Source of the DNA: Actinomycetes bacterium
GTDB taxonomy: Bacteria; Actinomycetota; Aquicultoria; Aquicultorales; Aquicultoraceae
Assembly: GCA_021794835.1 (NCBI GenBank)
Contig: JAJYQA010000029.1
Span: 111,090-175,089 of the forward strand
Length of the DNA stretch: 64,000 bases
Direction: 5' to 3'
The notes beneath the pieces are model-generated. The model saw nothing but the letters and a program-made list of their open reading frames with translations, had not been told where the DNA came from and made no database searches. Shown piece by piece: positions 44,387 to 55,600 of this stretch; position 1 is the first letter of the stretch; every line of letters starts with the position of its first letter. A program made the position numbers and the translations under genes.

Positions 44387-45850
44387 ATGTCGGAGAAAGA
44401 GTCAGCTGAAAATTTAGAGAGCTATATGACTGTAAACGAGGCCGGGATGCTGGTACCTGACTATGACCAAACCATCAAGATATTTGATGACGGCGATATA
44501 GTTGTCGGTGACATTGTTAAGGTTGACCGGGATGAGGTGCTGGTAGATATCGGCTATAAATCGGAAGGAGCAATCCCGGCGCGTGAGCTCTCTATTAGGC
44601 CCGACGCCAATCCTTTTGATATCGTAAAGGTCGGCGACCGAATCGAGGCCCTAGTTCTCCAGAAGGAGGACAAAGATGGTCGCCTTATTCTCTCTAAAAA
44701 AAGAGCTGATTATGAGAAAGCATGGGGCAAGATCGAAGAATTTGCTGCCACGGGCGAGATAGTGACCGGAAGGGTTATTGAAGTCGTCAAGGGCGGCCTT
44801 ATTGTTGATATCGGCCTAAGGGGTTTCTTGCCGGCGTCGCTCGTTGACGTCAGGCGCACCAAAGATCTTAACCAGTTCCTCGGCCAGGAACTAGGGTGTC
44901 GGATTATCGAGATGGACCGCAATAGAAATAACGTGGTTCTCTCACGTCGGGCGGTTCTTGAAGAAGAAAAAAAGCATGAGAAAAGCAAGATTCTCGAGAA
45001 AATATCTAAGGGCGCGGTTCTTACCGGAAGAATCTCAAGCATCGTCGACTTTGGGGCGTTTGTTGACCTTGGTGGGATTGATGGCCTGATCCACATCTCA
45101 GAACTGTGTTGGAGTCATATCGACCATCCGTCTGAAGTTGTCGCGCTTGGCGACGAGGTTAAGGTCCAAGTTCTTGATGTTGACCTTGAAAGAGAGAGAA
45201 TTTCCCTTGGTCTAAGGCAGACTCAGGAAGATCCATGGAAAGAGAAGGCATGTAAATACAACCCCGGACAAATAATAACCGGTAAAGTTACGAAAATTGT
45301 TCCGTTCGGTGCTTTCGTTGAAATTGAAGAAGGACTCGAAGGATTGATCCATATTTCGGAGCTTGACTACAAGCGCATTGAAATGCCGGAAGAAGTTGTC
45401 AAAGTAGATGATGAAGTAAAGGCGAAGATCGTAGGCGTGGACCTCGACAGAAGAAGGGTAAGTCTAAGTATTAAGCAGACCCAGGAACCTCCTGAAGAGG
45501 TAAAAGCCGAGAAGGCAGAGGTTGAAGAGGCCCCTCCCGAACCAGCAACCACCGAGGAGACGGCTATTGAAGGGACTGCCCCCGAGACCGCGGCTGCAGA
45601 AACAGCCAAGACAGAAGAAGTAGAAATTATTAAGGCCGGGGAAGCAATTGAGACCGTAGAAGTTGCAGCCGTAGAGGTTGATACCGAGGAAGTAGCCGAT
45701 ATAGCGGCTATAGCGGAGACCTTAAGCCAGCCGGAAGCACCAGACATAGAGAAAATGGTTTCCCAGCCCGGTCCAGAGCCGGGCTCGCTCGAAGATGTGC
45801 TACAGCAAATGAAAGAGGAGCATGCTAAAAAGTCCCCAACATCAGAATAA
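44387..45850 (+). CDS. rpsA: Ribosomal protein S1 with long Glu/Ala-rich tail
   Basis: 487 residues. Four S1 RNA-binding domains: about 33-103 (GDIVVGDIVKVDRDEVLVDIGYKSEG), 120-188 (GEIVTGRVIEVVKGGLIVDIGLRGFLP), 205-273 (GAVLTGRISSIVDFGAFVDLGGIDGLIH) and 290-358 (GQIITGKVTKIVPFGAFVEIEEGLEGLIH). The C-terminal about 125 residues are a low-complexity acidic tail (EEAPPEPATTEETAIEGTAPE...), probably disordered. Four-domain S1 is usual in Actinobacteria. It unwinds and docks mRNA on the 30S subunit. An attenuator-like hairpin is in its leader. Confidence 0.96.
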   Translation: MSEKESAENLESYMTVNEAGMLVPDYDQTIKIFDDGDIVVGDIVKVDRDEVLVDIGYKSEGAIPARELSIRPDANPFDIVKVGDRIEALVLQKEDKDGRLILSKKRADYEKAWGKIEEFAATGEIVTGRVIEVVKGGLIVDIGLRGFLPASLVDVRRTKDLNQFLGQELGCRIIEMDRNRNNVVLSRRAVLEEEKKHEKSKILEKISKGAVLTGRISSIVDFGAFVDLGGIDGLIHISELCWSHIDHPSEVVALGDEVKVQVLDVDLERERISLGLRQTQEDPWKEKACKYNPGQIITGKVTKIVPFGAFVEIEEGLEGLIHISELDYKRIEMPEEVVKVDDEVKAKIVGVDLDRRRVSLSIKQTQEPPEEVKAEKAEVEEAPPEPATTEETAIEGTAPETAAAETAKTEEVEIIKAGEAIETVEVAAVEVDTEEVADIAAIAETLSQPEAPDIEKMVSQPGPEPGSLEDVLQQMKEEHAKKSPTSE

Positions 45851-45855
45851 GGCTA

Positions 45856-46001
45856 ATGTCGAATTACGAATTTTTAAATATCGAATTAAAGATCGGTGAA
45901 CCGGAGCAAATTAGGGTCCAGGGATCGGGATCTAGGGGGAAGAAAAGCCAATAGCCAGTGAATTTATCGGGTAAGATAAGCTCCATAAATGGAGCAACTA
46001 C
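45856..46001. repeat. Intergenic repeats between rpsA and coaE
   Basis: 45856-45905 carries GTCGAATTACGAATTTTTAAATATCGAATTAAAGATCGG (relative of 36188, 38155, 40993). 45908-45935 has GGTCCAGGGATCGGGATCTAGGGGG. 45981-46001, inverted, is GTAGTTG-CTCCAT-TT-ATGGAG, a hairpin unit whose stem bases differ from 36865 at both partners. Confidence 0.7.
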
Positions 46002-46101
46002 GATTGAATTATAGGGCCGGGTTTGTCTTGGCTCTTTTTTGCTTCATCCTTCTTCTGTATTATTATACAGGACTCTATTTCGCTATGGCTCGGGAGCTAT
46101 A

Positions 46102-46698
46102 ATGAAACTCATTGGCGTAACCGGCTCAATTGGATCAGGCAAGTCAACCGTCGCATCCCTACTTGCCAAGAAGGGGGCGATTGTTATTGATGCAGACAAA
46201 ATCGCCCGGAGGGTAGTCGAGCCTGGTAAGCCCGCCTGGGGCAAAGTTGTCGGGCGTTTTGGCAAGGAAATTCTAAACGCGGACCAGACCATAAACCGGC
46301 GTAAACTAGGGAAAATAGTATTTGAAAATCCCAAAGAGCTTGAGTCCTTAAATAATATAGTCCATCCGCCGGTCATAGAAGAAATCGATGATATAGTTGA
46401 TCAAGTAGAAAAAGAGTTCAAGGATGGAAAGATCGTTGTTATTGATGCACCGCTTTTGATAGAAGTTGGCCTTCACAAGATTTGTGACCTCACTGTTGTT
46501 ATAAAGGCGGATAAAAACATAAGGTTAGAGAGAATCGTAAGTCAGGGGCTTTCTGAAGAAGAGGCCAAGAGCCGCATTAACTCTCAGCAAAACAAAGGCA
46601 GGCTTGAGGGAGAAGCAGATGTTGTTATCCAAAACAACGGTACCCTGGAAGACCTTAAGAAAACGATCAACAGCTTTTGGAAACAAATAAAGTCGTAA
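46102..46698 (+). CDS. coaE: Dephospho-CoA kinase
   Basis: 198 residues from the ATG at 46102, 5 nt after GGGAG; the track's 46039 start is upstream of this site. P-loop GVTGSIGSGKSTVASLL, the substrate motif IDADKIARRVVEPG, and VVIDAPLLIEVGLHKICDL and SQQNKGRLEGEADVVIQNNG are the CoaE signatures. It completes CoA by phosphorylating the 3'-hydroxyl of dephospho-CoA. Confidence 0.96.
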   Translation: MKLIGVTGSIGSGKSTVASLLAKKGAIVIDADKIARRVVEPGKPAWGKVVGRFGKEILNADQTINRRKLGKIVFENPKELESLNNIVHPPVIEEIDDIVDQVEKEFKDGKIVVIDAPLLIEVGLHKICDLTVVIKADKNIRLERIVSQGLSEEEAKSRINSQQNKGRLEGEADVVIQNNGTLEDLKKTINSFWKQIKS

Positions 46699-46709
46699 TT
46701 AATCACTAA

Positions 46710-47300
46710 ATGAAAAAGCTAAAAACCCTAACAGCAATCATAACCCTTGTCTTTATCGGCATCCTATGGTACCGCTGGTCGTACCCAGATAGCTGGCAGC
46801 GCCTCTTGTTCCCGCTTGAGTATAAAGAGTCAATTGCGCAGGCAAGCGAGAAATACTTGCTTGATCCGTATCTCATAGCTGCGATTATCTACGTAGAGAG
46901 CAAGTTCGATCCGGTATCTGAGTCGCGTAACGGTGCGGTTGGCCTGATGCAGGTTATGCCCAATACCGGCAGTTGGATAGCCACAAAACAGGGGAGAAAA
47001 TTTAGTCCGGGTGACCTGTACCGTCCTGAGGAGAATATTGACATGGGGTGCTGGTATTTTAATTTCCTCTTGGGAAAATATAAGGACGAGAGGCTGGCGC
47101 TTGCCGCATATAATTCCGGCTACAAAAATGTTGATCGCTGGCTGAGAATTAAGAGGTATAAAGATATAGACGCGTGGGTAGAAAATATTCCCTTTGGAGA
47201 GACGAAACAGTTTGTCAAGCGGGTGCAAAAAACCAAAAAGATCTACCAAAAAAACTATCCGCACGCTTTTAGAGAGCTTCCTGGGCAGGAGACAATGTAA
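46710..47300 (+). CDS. Membrane-anchored soluble lytic transglycosylase
   Basis: 196 residues with one N-terminal helix ([17 protein letters not shown]) and an SLT/goose-lysozyme-like domain: [36 protein letters not shown] (catalytic Glu in VESKF, then the GLMQ motif), [17 protein letters not shown] and [17 protein letters not shown]. It cleaves peptidoglycan glycan strands outside the membrane. It lies 11 nt after coaE and 5 nt before uvrB, so it is in their operon. Confidence 0.93.
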   Translation: MKKLKTLTAIITLVFIGILWYRWSYPDSWQRLLFPLEYKESIAQASEKYLLDPYLIAAIIYVESKFDPVSESRNGAVGLMQVMPNTGSWIATKQGRKFSPGDLYRPEENIDMGCWYFNFLLGKYKDERLALAAYNSGYKNVDRWLRIKRYKDIDAWVENIPFGETKQFVKRVQKTKKIYQKNYPHAFRELPGQETM

Positions 47301-47305
47301 TCATT

Positions 47306-49330
47306 ATGAGCGTATTTAAAATCGAAGCCCCTTATGAACCTAAAGGGGACCAACCAAAAGCAATAGAGAAGTTAGTCGCAGGCGTGCGCTCCGGCCTGGA
47401 TTACCAGACGCTTCTTGGCGTTACCGGCTCAGGCAAGACGTATACCATGGCCAAGGTAATTGAGGCAGTCGGCAAACCGTCCCTGGTCATTGCACCGAAC
47501 AAGACGCTTGCCGCACAGCTCTGCAATGAGTTTAAGTACTTCTTCCCCAACAACGCGGTCGAGTACTTCGTGAGCTACTACGACTACTACCAGCCCGAGG
47601 CCTACATTCCGCATACCGACACCTATATCGAGAAGGACTCATCCATTAACGACGAGATAGACAAGCTCCGGCACGCCGCAACCAGCGCGCTTTTCACCCG
47701 CCGAGATGTCATCATCGTTGCCTCCGTTTCCTGCATCTACGGCTTAGGATCTCCGGAGGATTACCAATCAACAACTGTTTTCCTAGATGTAGGCGAGGAC
47801 TACAACCTCGACGAGATCCTTAAAAAGCTGGTTAAGATTAAATATCAGCGAAACGATATCAACTTTACCCGTGGGACATTTAGGGTACGGGGGGATATCC
47901 TTGAGATATTCCCGGCCTATGATGAGATAGCGGTTCGCGTGGAGTTTTTTGGTGATACGGTTGAGCGCATCGTAACTATTGATCCGCTGACCGGTGAGAT
48001 ACTGCGCGCGCATGAGCATATGGCGATTTATCCGGCAACGCACTTCGTCACTATCGAAGAGAAGATCGAGCGCGCTTTGCTATCAATTGAAAACGAGTTA
48101 GATGCGCGGTTGTTTGAGCTGCGTGAGCAGGGCAAGCTACTTGAGGCACAGCGACTTGAGCAGCGCACGAAATACGACCTTGAGATGATTCGCGAGGTCG
48201 GCTACTGCAACGGTATTGAGAACTACTCCAGGCACTTCTCGGGTAAAGCCCCCGGCGAGGCGCCAGATTGTCTAATAGATTACTTTCCGGACGACTTCTT
48301 GTGTCTTATCGACGAGTCGCACATCACGGTACCGCAGTTAAACGGCATGTACAACGGCGATCGCTCGCGCAAGCAGACTCTGGTCGATTACGGTTTTAGG
48401 CTGCCGTCTGCGGTGGACAACCGTCCCTTGAAGTTCAATGAGTTTGTCGAGAAGGTGCCGCAGATTGTGTTCGTCAGCGCAACTCCCGGGCCTTATGAGG
48501 AGAAGGTCTCTAAGCAGGTTGCCGAGCAGATTGTCCGCCCGACCGGTCTTATTGACCCCGAGGTTATCATTATGCCGACCAAGGGGCAGATTGATGACCT
48601 ATTGGATAAGATAAGGGAACGGGTTGGCAAAAACGAGCGCGTCCTGGTGACGACCCTTACCAAGAAAATGGCCGAAGACTTAACCGACTATCTCATAGAG
48701 ATGGGAGTTAAGGTGCGCTACCTGCATTCAGATATCGATACACTTGAGCGCGTAAAAATATTAACGGATTTGCGCCTCGGCGAGTTCGATGTCTTAGTGG
48801 GAATAAATTTGCTGCGCGAGGGATTAGACTTGCCCGAAGTGTCGTTGGTTGCAATATTAGATGCTGATAAAGAAGGTTTCCTGCGATCCGAGCGATCTCT
48901 CATCCAGACTATTGGCCGCGCAGCAAGAAATGTTAGCGGCCAGGTTGTTATGTATGCTGATGAAGTGACCGACTCCATGAGACGCGCCATCAATGAGACA
49001 AATAGGAGGCGCAAGCTGCAGATGGATTATAACCGCGAGCACGGCATCGAACCGCAGACCATACGCAAGGCTGTAACAGATATTATACAGACCGCCGTTG
49101 CCGAATCGGGTAAACTCTATAAGACCCGTCAGACCGGCGATATTGTGCAGAAGATACCGCGCAAGGAACTCGAGGCTTTGGTAAGGGTGTTAGAGGACGA
49201 GATGCGCTCTGCCGCAGAACGTTTAGATTTCGAGCAAGCTGCGTTGTTAAGAGACGAAATCTTTGACCTCCGCAAAGAGCTTGATGCCATGGAAGGCATC
49301 ACGAAACCCAGCCTCCGAGTCGTGAAGTAG
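47306..49330 (+). CDS. uvrB: Excinuclease ABC subunit B
   Basis: 674 residues, full length. Walker [13 protein letters not shown], beta-hairpin region [26 protein letters not shown] (damage clamp), DEAD-like [19 protein letters not shown], helicase motif [47 protein letters not shown], and a C-terminal UVR domain ([24 protein letters not shown]) for UvrC binding. It verifies lesions in nucleotide excision repair. Confidence 0.98.
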   Translation: MSVFKIEAPYEPKGDQPKAIEKLVAGVRSGLDYQTLLGVTGSGKTYTMAKVIEAVGKPSLVIAPNKTLAAQLCNEFKYFFPNNAVEYFVSYYDYYQPEAYIPHTDTYIEKDSSINDEIDKLRHAATSALFTRRDVIIVASVSCIYGLGSPEDYQSTTVFLDVGEDYNLDEILKKLVKIKYQRNDINFTRGTFRVRGDILEIFPAYDEIAVRVEFFGDTVERIVTIDPLTGEILRAHEHMAIYPATHFVTIEEKIERALLSIENELDARLFELREQGKLLEAQRLEQRTKYDLEMIREVGYCNGIENYSRHFSGKAPGEAPDCLIDYFPDDFLCLIDESHITVPQLNGMYNGDRSRKQTLVDYGFRLPSAVDNRPLKFNEFVEKVPQIVFVSATPGPYEEKVSKQVAEQIVRPTGLIDPEVIIMPTKGQIDDLLDKIRERVGKNERVLVTTLTKKMAEDLTDYLIEMGVKVRYLHSDIDTLERVKILTDLRLGEFDVLVGINLLREGLDLPEVSLVAILDADKEGFLRSERSLIQTIGRAARNVSGQVVMYADEVTDSMRRAINETNRRRKLQMDYNREHGIEPQTIRKAVTDIIQTAVAESGKLYKTRQTGDIVQKIPRKELEALVRVLEDEMRSAAERLDFEQAALLRDEIFDLRKELDAMEGITKPSLRVVK

Positions 49331-49361
49331 ATAAAACAGTGAACCAAAAAGACTAGTTTAA

Positions 49362-49392
49362 CTTTTAAAAGATAAAAAACTTTTTAAAGAGA
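49362..49392. repeat. 30-bp repeat upstream of the LuxR-type gene
   Basis: CTTTTAAAAGATAAAAAACT TTTTAAAGAGA, nearly identical to 50687-50716 (CTTTTAAGAGATAAAAAAACTTTTTAGAGA). The two copies sit in the leaders of the LuxR-type gene and of the oxidoreductase operon. Confidence 0.65.
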
Positions 49393-49546
49393 TAGACGGT
49401 TCTTGCACGGCCGAGCGAAGGCTTTTTATTGACTATGTCTTACCTGTTGGTAAATAATAAACTCATTATTCAATCAATATCCGAATAATCAACGTAGTAA
49501 ACTGCGTATTTATCTAAGACTTTGGAAATAGATATGTGAGGTTTGG

Positions 49547-50518
49547 GTGTTAACTACGACTATCGCCGCAGAGGGTATACGCTCTCGTCTCTTATGGATC
49601 CGTGCTACCATTCCTCTGATTTGCCTGGCAATTCTATGGTCTGATCCGGATCGCAATCTTTTTGTTTTGGGTCTATTACTTATAAGCACTTTTGATATCG
49701 CGATCGGGTTAAGGCCACAGTTCTTCTTACGCTCGATTTTACTGGATTTTCGTTATATGGCCGTGCGCGACATTGTCTATGCACTGGCGTTTTATGTGGT
49801 ATCTATATATAACCATCATGTTCCCGCCTTGGCTTTAGCTCCCTCGGTGCTGGCCGAAATCTATATAGTATTCGGGCCTCGAATATTTTACCGCGCAGTT
49901 CTTGTCCAGCTCATACTAATTGCTGTGCGGATGGCAACGATGTTCTACAAATTCCACCTGCAGTGGCGCCCCTTCTGGGCTGTTGTGATAGGTATTGCTA
50001 GCATTATGACTGGCTTATTGGGTATGGAAATCGCGCGGCTAGAAGAGTTGCGGGCAGATATTATACTCCAGCGCCAGCGATTAAAAGAGACCTTGACCGA
50101 AATACTGGCGACTACGCTGTCACCCAGCGGAATCGGAGTCAGTGTACTAGCCCAGGAAAATATTAGCCAAATGCTTGAGGAAGTTTGTCATGCGGCGAAC
50201 CGCGCGAAGGGCCATGAGGTGGGTTTAATATTGGCGCAACTTATTACCAGTAAGCTGGAGGCAGCTAACTTGCTAACACCACGCGAGCTTGAAATGCTGA
50301 GTTTGGTTGCGGAAGGTAAGTCATATCGCCAAATAGCTCAGATTCTACAGGTCAGTGGAGGCACCGTTCGCGCGCATGTGGCTAGTATCATGCGCAAGGC
50401 AGATGTGCACAGCCGAGACGAGATTGTCCGATGGGCCCTAAAGCACCATCTTCTGCCGGAAGTAAAAGACCAAGATAGTACATCCCAAGAAGTGGAATCC
50501 ATTTCGTTGCACATTTAG
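49547..50518 (+). CDS. Membrane LuxR-type transcriptional regulator
   Basis: 323 residues from a GTG at 49547. The first about 165 residues hold five to six membrane helices (IRATIPLICLAILW, NLFVLGLLLISTFDIAIG, DIVYALAFYVVSIY, FWAVVIGIASIMTGLLG). A coiled segment follows, then a C-terminal GerE/LuxR helix-turn-helix (LLTPRELEMLSLVAEGKSYRQIAQILQVSGGTVRAHVASIMRKADV). Membrane-embedded one-component regulators of this form are common in Actinobacteria and Dehalococcoidia. Directly upstream of the molybdopterin oxidoreductase operon, with a shared leader repeat, it likely controls it. Confidence 0.88.
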   Translation: MLTTTIAAEGIRSRLLWIRATIPLICLAILWSDPDRNLFVLGLLLISTFDIAIGLRPQFFLRSILLDFRYMAVRDIVYALAFYVVSIYNHHVPALALAPSVLAEIYIVFGPRIFYRAVLVQLILIAVRMATMFYKFHLQWRPFWAVVIGIASIMTGLLGMEIARLEELRADIILQRQRLKETLTEILATTLSPSGIGVSVLAQENISQMLEEVCHAANRAKGHEVGLILAQLITSKLEAANLLTPRELEMLSLVAEGKSYRQIAQILQVSGGTVRAHVASIMRKADVHSRDEIVRWALKHHLLPEVKDQDSTSQEVESISLHI

Positions 50519-50686
50519 TTGCCCCTTAGGTTTATCCCCATAAGCCTAGCTAACCGTCTCGTCACTTCTTCTTACCATACTAACGATACCCTGACCATAC
50601 ATCTAACTGGAAAATAACGCTTTCTCAAGGTTCTTAGTAAAAATAAGAGGGTGGGCTAATGGTATCTAAGAAACCCAGCATGCTAG

Positions 50687-50716
50687 CTTTTAAGAGATAA
50701 AAAAACTTTTTAGAGA
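50687..50716. repeat. 30-bp repeat upstream of the oxidoreductase operon
   Basis: Second copy of the motif at 49362-49392, ending 1 nt before the AAAGGAG site of the Fe-S subunit gene. A shared operator or leader element is plausible. Confidence 0.65.
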
Positions 50717-50730
50717 AAGGAGAATAGGCA

Positions 50731-51396
50731 GTGAGTGCCAACAAACAAACCTCTAGGGATAAGGAGTTTAAATGGGCCATGGTCATAGACCTACAGAAAT
50801 GTGTTGGCTGTGATACTTGTACAGTTTCTTGCAAAGCGGAGAATCGAACACCGCCGGCAGTCTCTTATAATGTAGTAATCGAAGAAACAGTAGGGGCCTT
50901 TCCCAATGTGAGAAATAGGAACATCCCCCGTCCATGCATGCAATGTGACAAACCGCCCTGTGTGCAAGTATGCCCAGTTAGAGCCTCTTACAAATTGGAG
51001 AACGGGATTGTGGCAATAGATAATGACCGTTGTATAGGCTGTCGGTATTGCCAGGTCGCTTGTCCTTACGGTGCAAGGTCCTATGACTTCGGTTTAAGCT
51101 ACGAGCAGGAGATGGTCGGTTATAACGAGGTGCAAGGATCTGATTATGGCAAAAACCATGGAGAACGTAATGCGACTAGTGTTCCTGTGGGTACCGTCCG
51201 AAAATGCACCTTTTGTATGCACCGCCTAGAGAGAGGCGAAGAGCCTGCTTGTGTGGAGACCTGTATTGGCGACGCCCGGTATTTTGGTGATCTAAATGAT
51301 CCGAACAGCGTCGTATCAAAACTTGCTGCAAATTCCCGAGCTTTCCGATTGAAAGAAGAACTGGGAACGGAGCCGCGAGTGATTTATTTGCTTTAG
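50731..51396 (+). CDS. 4x[4Fe-4S] electron-transfer subunit (PsrB/TtrB/NrfC type)
   Basis: 221 residues from a GTG at 50731, 9 nt after AAAGGAG. Four Cys groups: CVGCDTCTVSCKAENRTPP, CMQCDKPPCVQVCP, CIGCRYCQVACPYGARSYD and CTFCMHRLERGEEPACVETC, giving four [4Fe-4S] clusters. It relays electrons between the membrane subunit (51424) and the molybdopterin subunit (52700). It has no TAT signal and would be co-exported with the catalytic subunit. Confidence 0.93.
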   Translation: MSANKQTSRDKEFKWAMVIDLQKCVGCDTCTVSCKAENRTPPAVSYNVVIEETVGAFPNVRNRNIPRPCMQCDKPPCVQVCPVRASYKLENGIVAIDNDRCIGCRYCQVACPYGARSYDFGLSYEQEMVGYNEVQGSDYGKNHGERNATSVPVGTVRKCTFCMHRLERGEEPACVETCIGDARYFGDLNDPNSVVSKLAANSRAFRLKEELGTEPRVIYLL

Positions 51397-51423
51397 GATA
51401 ATAAAGCGGAAGGAGTAAATTCT

Positions 51424-52698
51424 TTGAAACTTAATACTTCACAGCAAATTGTAGTTGCCTCTCCAACAAATACTCGATGGGCCGGGAAGATTTGGTGGGG
51501 GTCGTTGCTCTTTGTTTTGATAATTGGGATTGTTTCTCTGGTAAAGGGCTATTTTCTTGAGGGAATGACCTCGACTAACCTTTCTAATATTGTTCCATGG
51601 GGGGTCTGGGTTGTTTTTTATATTTATTTTATTGGAATGAGCGCCGGATCGTTTCTTCTTTCGACTTTGATCTATGGTTTTGGCATGCATAAATTTGAGG
51701 AGATAGGCCGTTCCGCTTTATTATCGGCTACAGTGAGCATGATCACGGCCATCACCTTTATATCTCTCGATATTGGCAGACCGGATCATGTGTTAAATGC
51801 AATCATCTACTGGAACGTAACCAGCACTATGGCCTGGGAGATCCACTTTTATATTTTATATATCATTTTGTTGGTTGTTGAACTATATTTCTCGATGCGC
51901 CCTGATCTGGTTAAGGGTGCATCGAGAAAAACACAGCTGGCAAAATGGTACGGGTTACTGACATTAGGTTATCGTAACCTTTCACAGAAAGCCTTGGAAC
52001 TGGATAGAAAGAGATTAAAAGTGCTTGGCATAATAGGGATCCCATTGGCCATTTTCGGCGTTCATGGCGGAACGGGATCGATCTTCGCCGTTGTCAAATC
52101 CCGGCCATTTCTTAATACCGGAATTTTCCCGGTTGTTTTTATCCTATCTGCCCTTGTGTCAGGCACAGCCCTTTCCATAGCAATTTATATCATTAAGAAT
52201 AAAGTACTTAAACGCTCAAATGATGTATCAATGGTTCGTGCGTTGGGTTCTTTGCTCGGTTTATTTTTGGTGGTTGAACTCGGTTTGGAGTGGTATGAGG
52301 CCTTAATCGGTTGGTACAGCTTGAAAACAGAGGAACTTGAGACTATACATGTTTTGGCCGGGGGTCCCTACTGGTGGACCTTTTGGGTTTTCCAGATGGG
52401 GCTTGCAATGGTTATTCCTCTTTTGATTCTTTTCATGCCTCGAACACGAAAATCCATACCATGGATTTTAGCAGCTTCAATATCAACGATTATTGGCGTC
52501 GTTGGTGTTAGGTTTGATATGGTGTTGCCGATTCTTATTGTTCCGGTAATGAAGGGATTGCCGAGCGGTAATTATTTTCCAACCGTTTCTGAATGGGTTA
52601 CGAGCTTTGGGTTGATTGCGATGTGCCTATTGTTATATACGCTAGGAGAAAAAATACTGCCTATTGATCAACACAACAAGGAAGATGGGGGAATCTAA
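51424..52698 (+). CDS. NrfD/PsrC-family quinol-oxidising membrane subunit
   Basis: 424 residues from a TTG at 51424 after GGAAGGAG. About nine to ten membrane helices with the NrfD pattern: VPWGVWVVFYIYFIGMSAGSFLLS near the start, ITFISLDIGRPDHVLNAIIYWN, and VFGVHGGTGSIFAVVKSRPF-like segment. It anchors the complex and passes quinol electrons to the Fe-S subunit. Its stop is 1 nt before the catalytic subunit's ATG. Confidence 0.93.
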   Translation: MKLNTSQQIVVASPTNTRWAGKIWWGSLLFVLIIGIVSLVKGYFLEGMTSTNLSNIVPWGVWVVFYIYFIGMSAGSFLLSTLIYGFGMHKFEEIGRSALLSATVSMITAITFISLDIGRPDHVLNAIIYWNVTSTMAWEIHFYILYIILLVVELYFSMRPDLVKGASRKTQLAKWYGLLTLGYRNLSQKALELDRKRLKVLGIIGIPLAIFGVHGGTGSIFAVVKSRPFLNTGIFPVVFILSALVSGTALSIAIYIIKNKVLKRSNDVSMVRALGSLLGLFLVVELGLEWYEALIGWYSLKTEELETIHVLAGGPYWWTFWVFQMGLAMVIPLLILFMPRTRKSIPWILAASISTIIGVVGVRFDMVLPILIVPVMKGLPSGNYFPTVSEWVTSFGLIAMCLLLYTLGEKILPIDQHNKEDGGI

Positions 52699-52699
52699 T

Positions 52700-55600
52700 A
52701 TGAATAGAAAATCGGGTGAAAATAAACAAGGTATCTCTCGGCGCAATTTTATTATTAAAAGTGCTTCGGTGGTTGTTGGAATCGGGTTGGTTGCTCCATC
52801 ATTTTTTGGTCCGTTTAAACAATTAGTCAACGGCACTTGGGAAGAAGAGGAACTGCATGGTATCGGCAGGGATGATCAAGATTACGACGCAACAAATGTT
52901 ATTCATACGGTTTGCCAGCAATGTAATTCAAACTGCACGATCCGAGCCTTGATGGTGCCAGGAGATAAAAAAGCCTCCTACACCTCTGTTGTACGAAAAA
53001 TAGCAGGTAACGCTTATAGTCCAATCAACACCGTTTCTTACGGACAAAAGCCGTACAATATGTCTCCCTATAAAGTAATTGCCGGTTCAACAACCGGTAA
53101 GATGGCGGTAGAAGGAAGGGGATTTCGTGGCGGCCGCACATGTTTAAAAGGCCAGGCGGGGATTCAAACAGCGTACGATGCATACCGCCTCAAAACTCCT
53201 CTAAGACGCTCTGGATCCCGCGGCAGCGGCAAATGGGAGAGTATTACCTGGGAACAGGCCTATCAGGATATCGTTGAGGGGAATTCCCAATTGGGAACCC
53301 CTGGATTAAAGTCAATTTGGGCTTATATTCCAGAAGAACCGGTGATGGAAGACTGGAAAAAGGTAGAGGAAGGCAAACTGGAATTTGCAGAATTTGACGC
53401 CAAATACCGGGATGTACTGATTGATACGCGTCACCCTGATGCGGGACCAAAAGCTAATCAGATTGTTGGTTTTGGGGGAGATCGAAGGGATTTTGCCACC
53501 CGCTTTTTTAATAGTCAAGTAGGATCTGTTAATTTTTATGATCATTCTGCTGTATGCGGCGTTTCTTCAGCGATTGGCACCGTCTACTCACATGCCATTT
53601 TGGAAAATGGAAAAAGAGTGGTGAAGAGGGTTGCTGCTGATATCGATAATACAGAGTTTCTTATCGTATGGGGATCAAATCCGTTAGTAGCCAGCAAATC
53701 CCCAACCTATTTGGCGCCCAAAATAACGAATGCCTTGGCGCGAGGCATGAAAATGGCGGTAATTGAACCCCGCATGAGCAAAACTGCGGAAAAAGCCACA
53801 ATGTGGATTCCTATAGAACCGGGGCAAGACGCGGCGCTGGCCATGGGAATGGCCCGCTGGATTATAGAGAATAAGCGGTATGACGAAGCTTATCTTCGCA
53901 ATTGTAATAAAGTGGCGGCCAATCAGGCAGGAGAACCGACATGGAGCGATGCGACTTATTTGATCAATTTGGATGCTCCAGACAAACCATTTTTGTCAGC
54001 TACGGATGCTTCGCTGGGAGATGCAGAATCTGCGGTTGTTATGGTGGATGGCGTTCCGCAATTAGCGGCTGAAGCACAAAAAGGAGATTTGGAAGTAGAT
54101 ACTGTGATCGGGGGAAAACGGGTCCAGTCTGTTTTTACGCTGTTCAAACAGCGAGTGCTGGGGAAATCACTTCAGCAATATGCGGATCTATGCAAAATCC
54201 CGGTGGAACAAATCGTCACGGTGGCGAAAGAATTTACCTCTTATGGCAAGAAAGCGAGCATTATGATGTATCGCGGACCATCCATGCATGCTAACGGCTA
54301 TCATGCGGTTCGAGCCATTAATATCCTGAGCCACTTGATAGGCAATGCCGACTGGAAGGGAGGCAATCTCTTCGGCGGTGCCCATTATAATGAATTCACG
54401 GGCCGTTATAACTTAAATAGTGTGCCTAATGCCAATAAAGCATGGGGTATACCGCTAGATCGCCATAAAGCTAAATATGAGCAAACCACTTATTTTAAGC
54501 GGGATGGCTACCCTGCCAAGCGGCGTTGGTATCCGGTTGCAGGTGCAGCGGCTTATGACGTTCTACCCGGAGCAGAAATGAATTACCCGTATGGGCTTAA
54601 AGCCATGTTTGTCAGTCGGTTTTCACCGATTATGTCAATGCCGAACGGACAGATTCAAGAACGTTTGTTAAAAGACCCAAAGGTTGTCCCGTTACTGGTT
54701 GTCTCAGACATCGTCATGAGCGAGACGGCCTCGGTGGCTGATTATATACTCCCGGATCTATCCTATCTAGAAAGATTCGGACGCGAAGGAATTTTCGAAA
54801 ATCTCCCTTGGAAAATCAGTACGGTCATACAGCCGGTTACGCGGGTCATTCCGGAGGCAAGATCGACAGATGATGTCTACATCGAACTAGCCAAACGAAT
54901 GAAATGGCCGGGTGTAAATGACAACGCATTTGTCGGCGGAGGAGCGTTAAATAGCGCAATGGACTACTATTTAAAACGAGTCGCCAATATCGCTTTTGAC
55001 GGGATTCCTGTACCTGACGCATCAGACGAAGAGTTAAAGCTATTTGAAAAGGCGAGAGAACTGGCCCTTGGGCCGTTTTTTGATATCAATGTCTGGAAGA
55101 AGACCGTGACACCTGAAGAATGGCGAAAAGTGGTCTATGTTCTAAATCGCGGCGGACGCTTTGCGGGGAACGAAAAGGCATATAACGGTGATTTCCTTGC
55201 CCATCAATGGGGGGAACAGGTCAATTTTTATGCGGATAAAGTTGCCAAAATGAAAAATCCCCTGGATGGCTCATTATTTGATGGACTTCCACGTGTAGAA
55301 GAGCCTTCAAATTATAAAGGCCAGCCTATGCCTGCTATAAATCCGTTGAGAATGATCCATTGGAAATCTCGAAATCTTGCAACCCACCGCACGATTTCAA
55401 ACGTTTGGTTAAGGGAAATTCGGGATGAAAATTATTTATGGATGAATTCAATTGATGCGAAAATGCGGGGTTTAAGAACCGGCGATCAAGTTAGAATTAA
55501 GGGTCCAGATTACGAAACCAAAGGCCATATCCTTGTTACGGAAATGATCAGGCCCGGCGTAGTGGGGGCATCGTATAGCTTTGGCCATACACAGTACGGT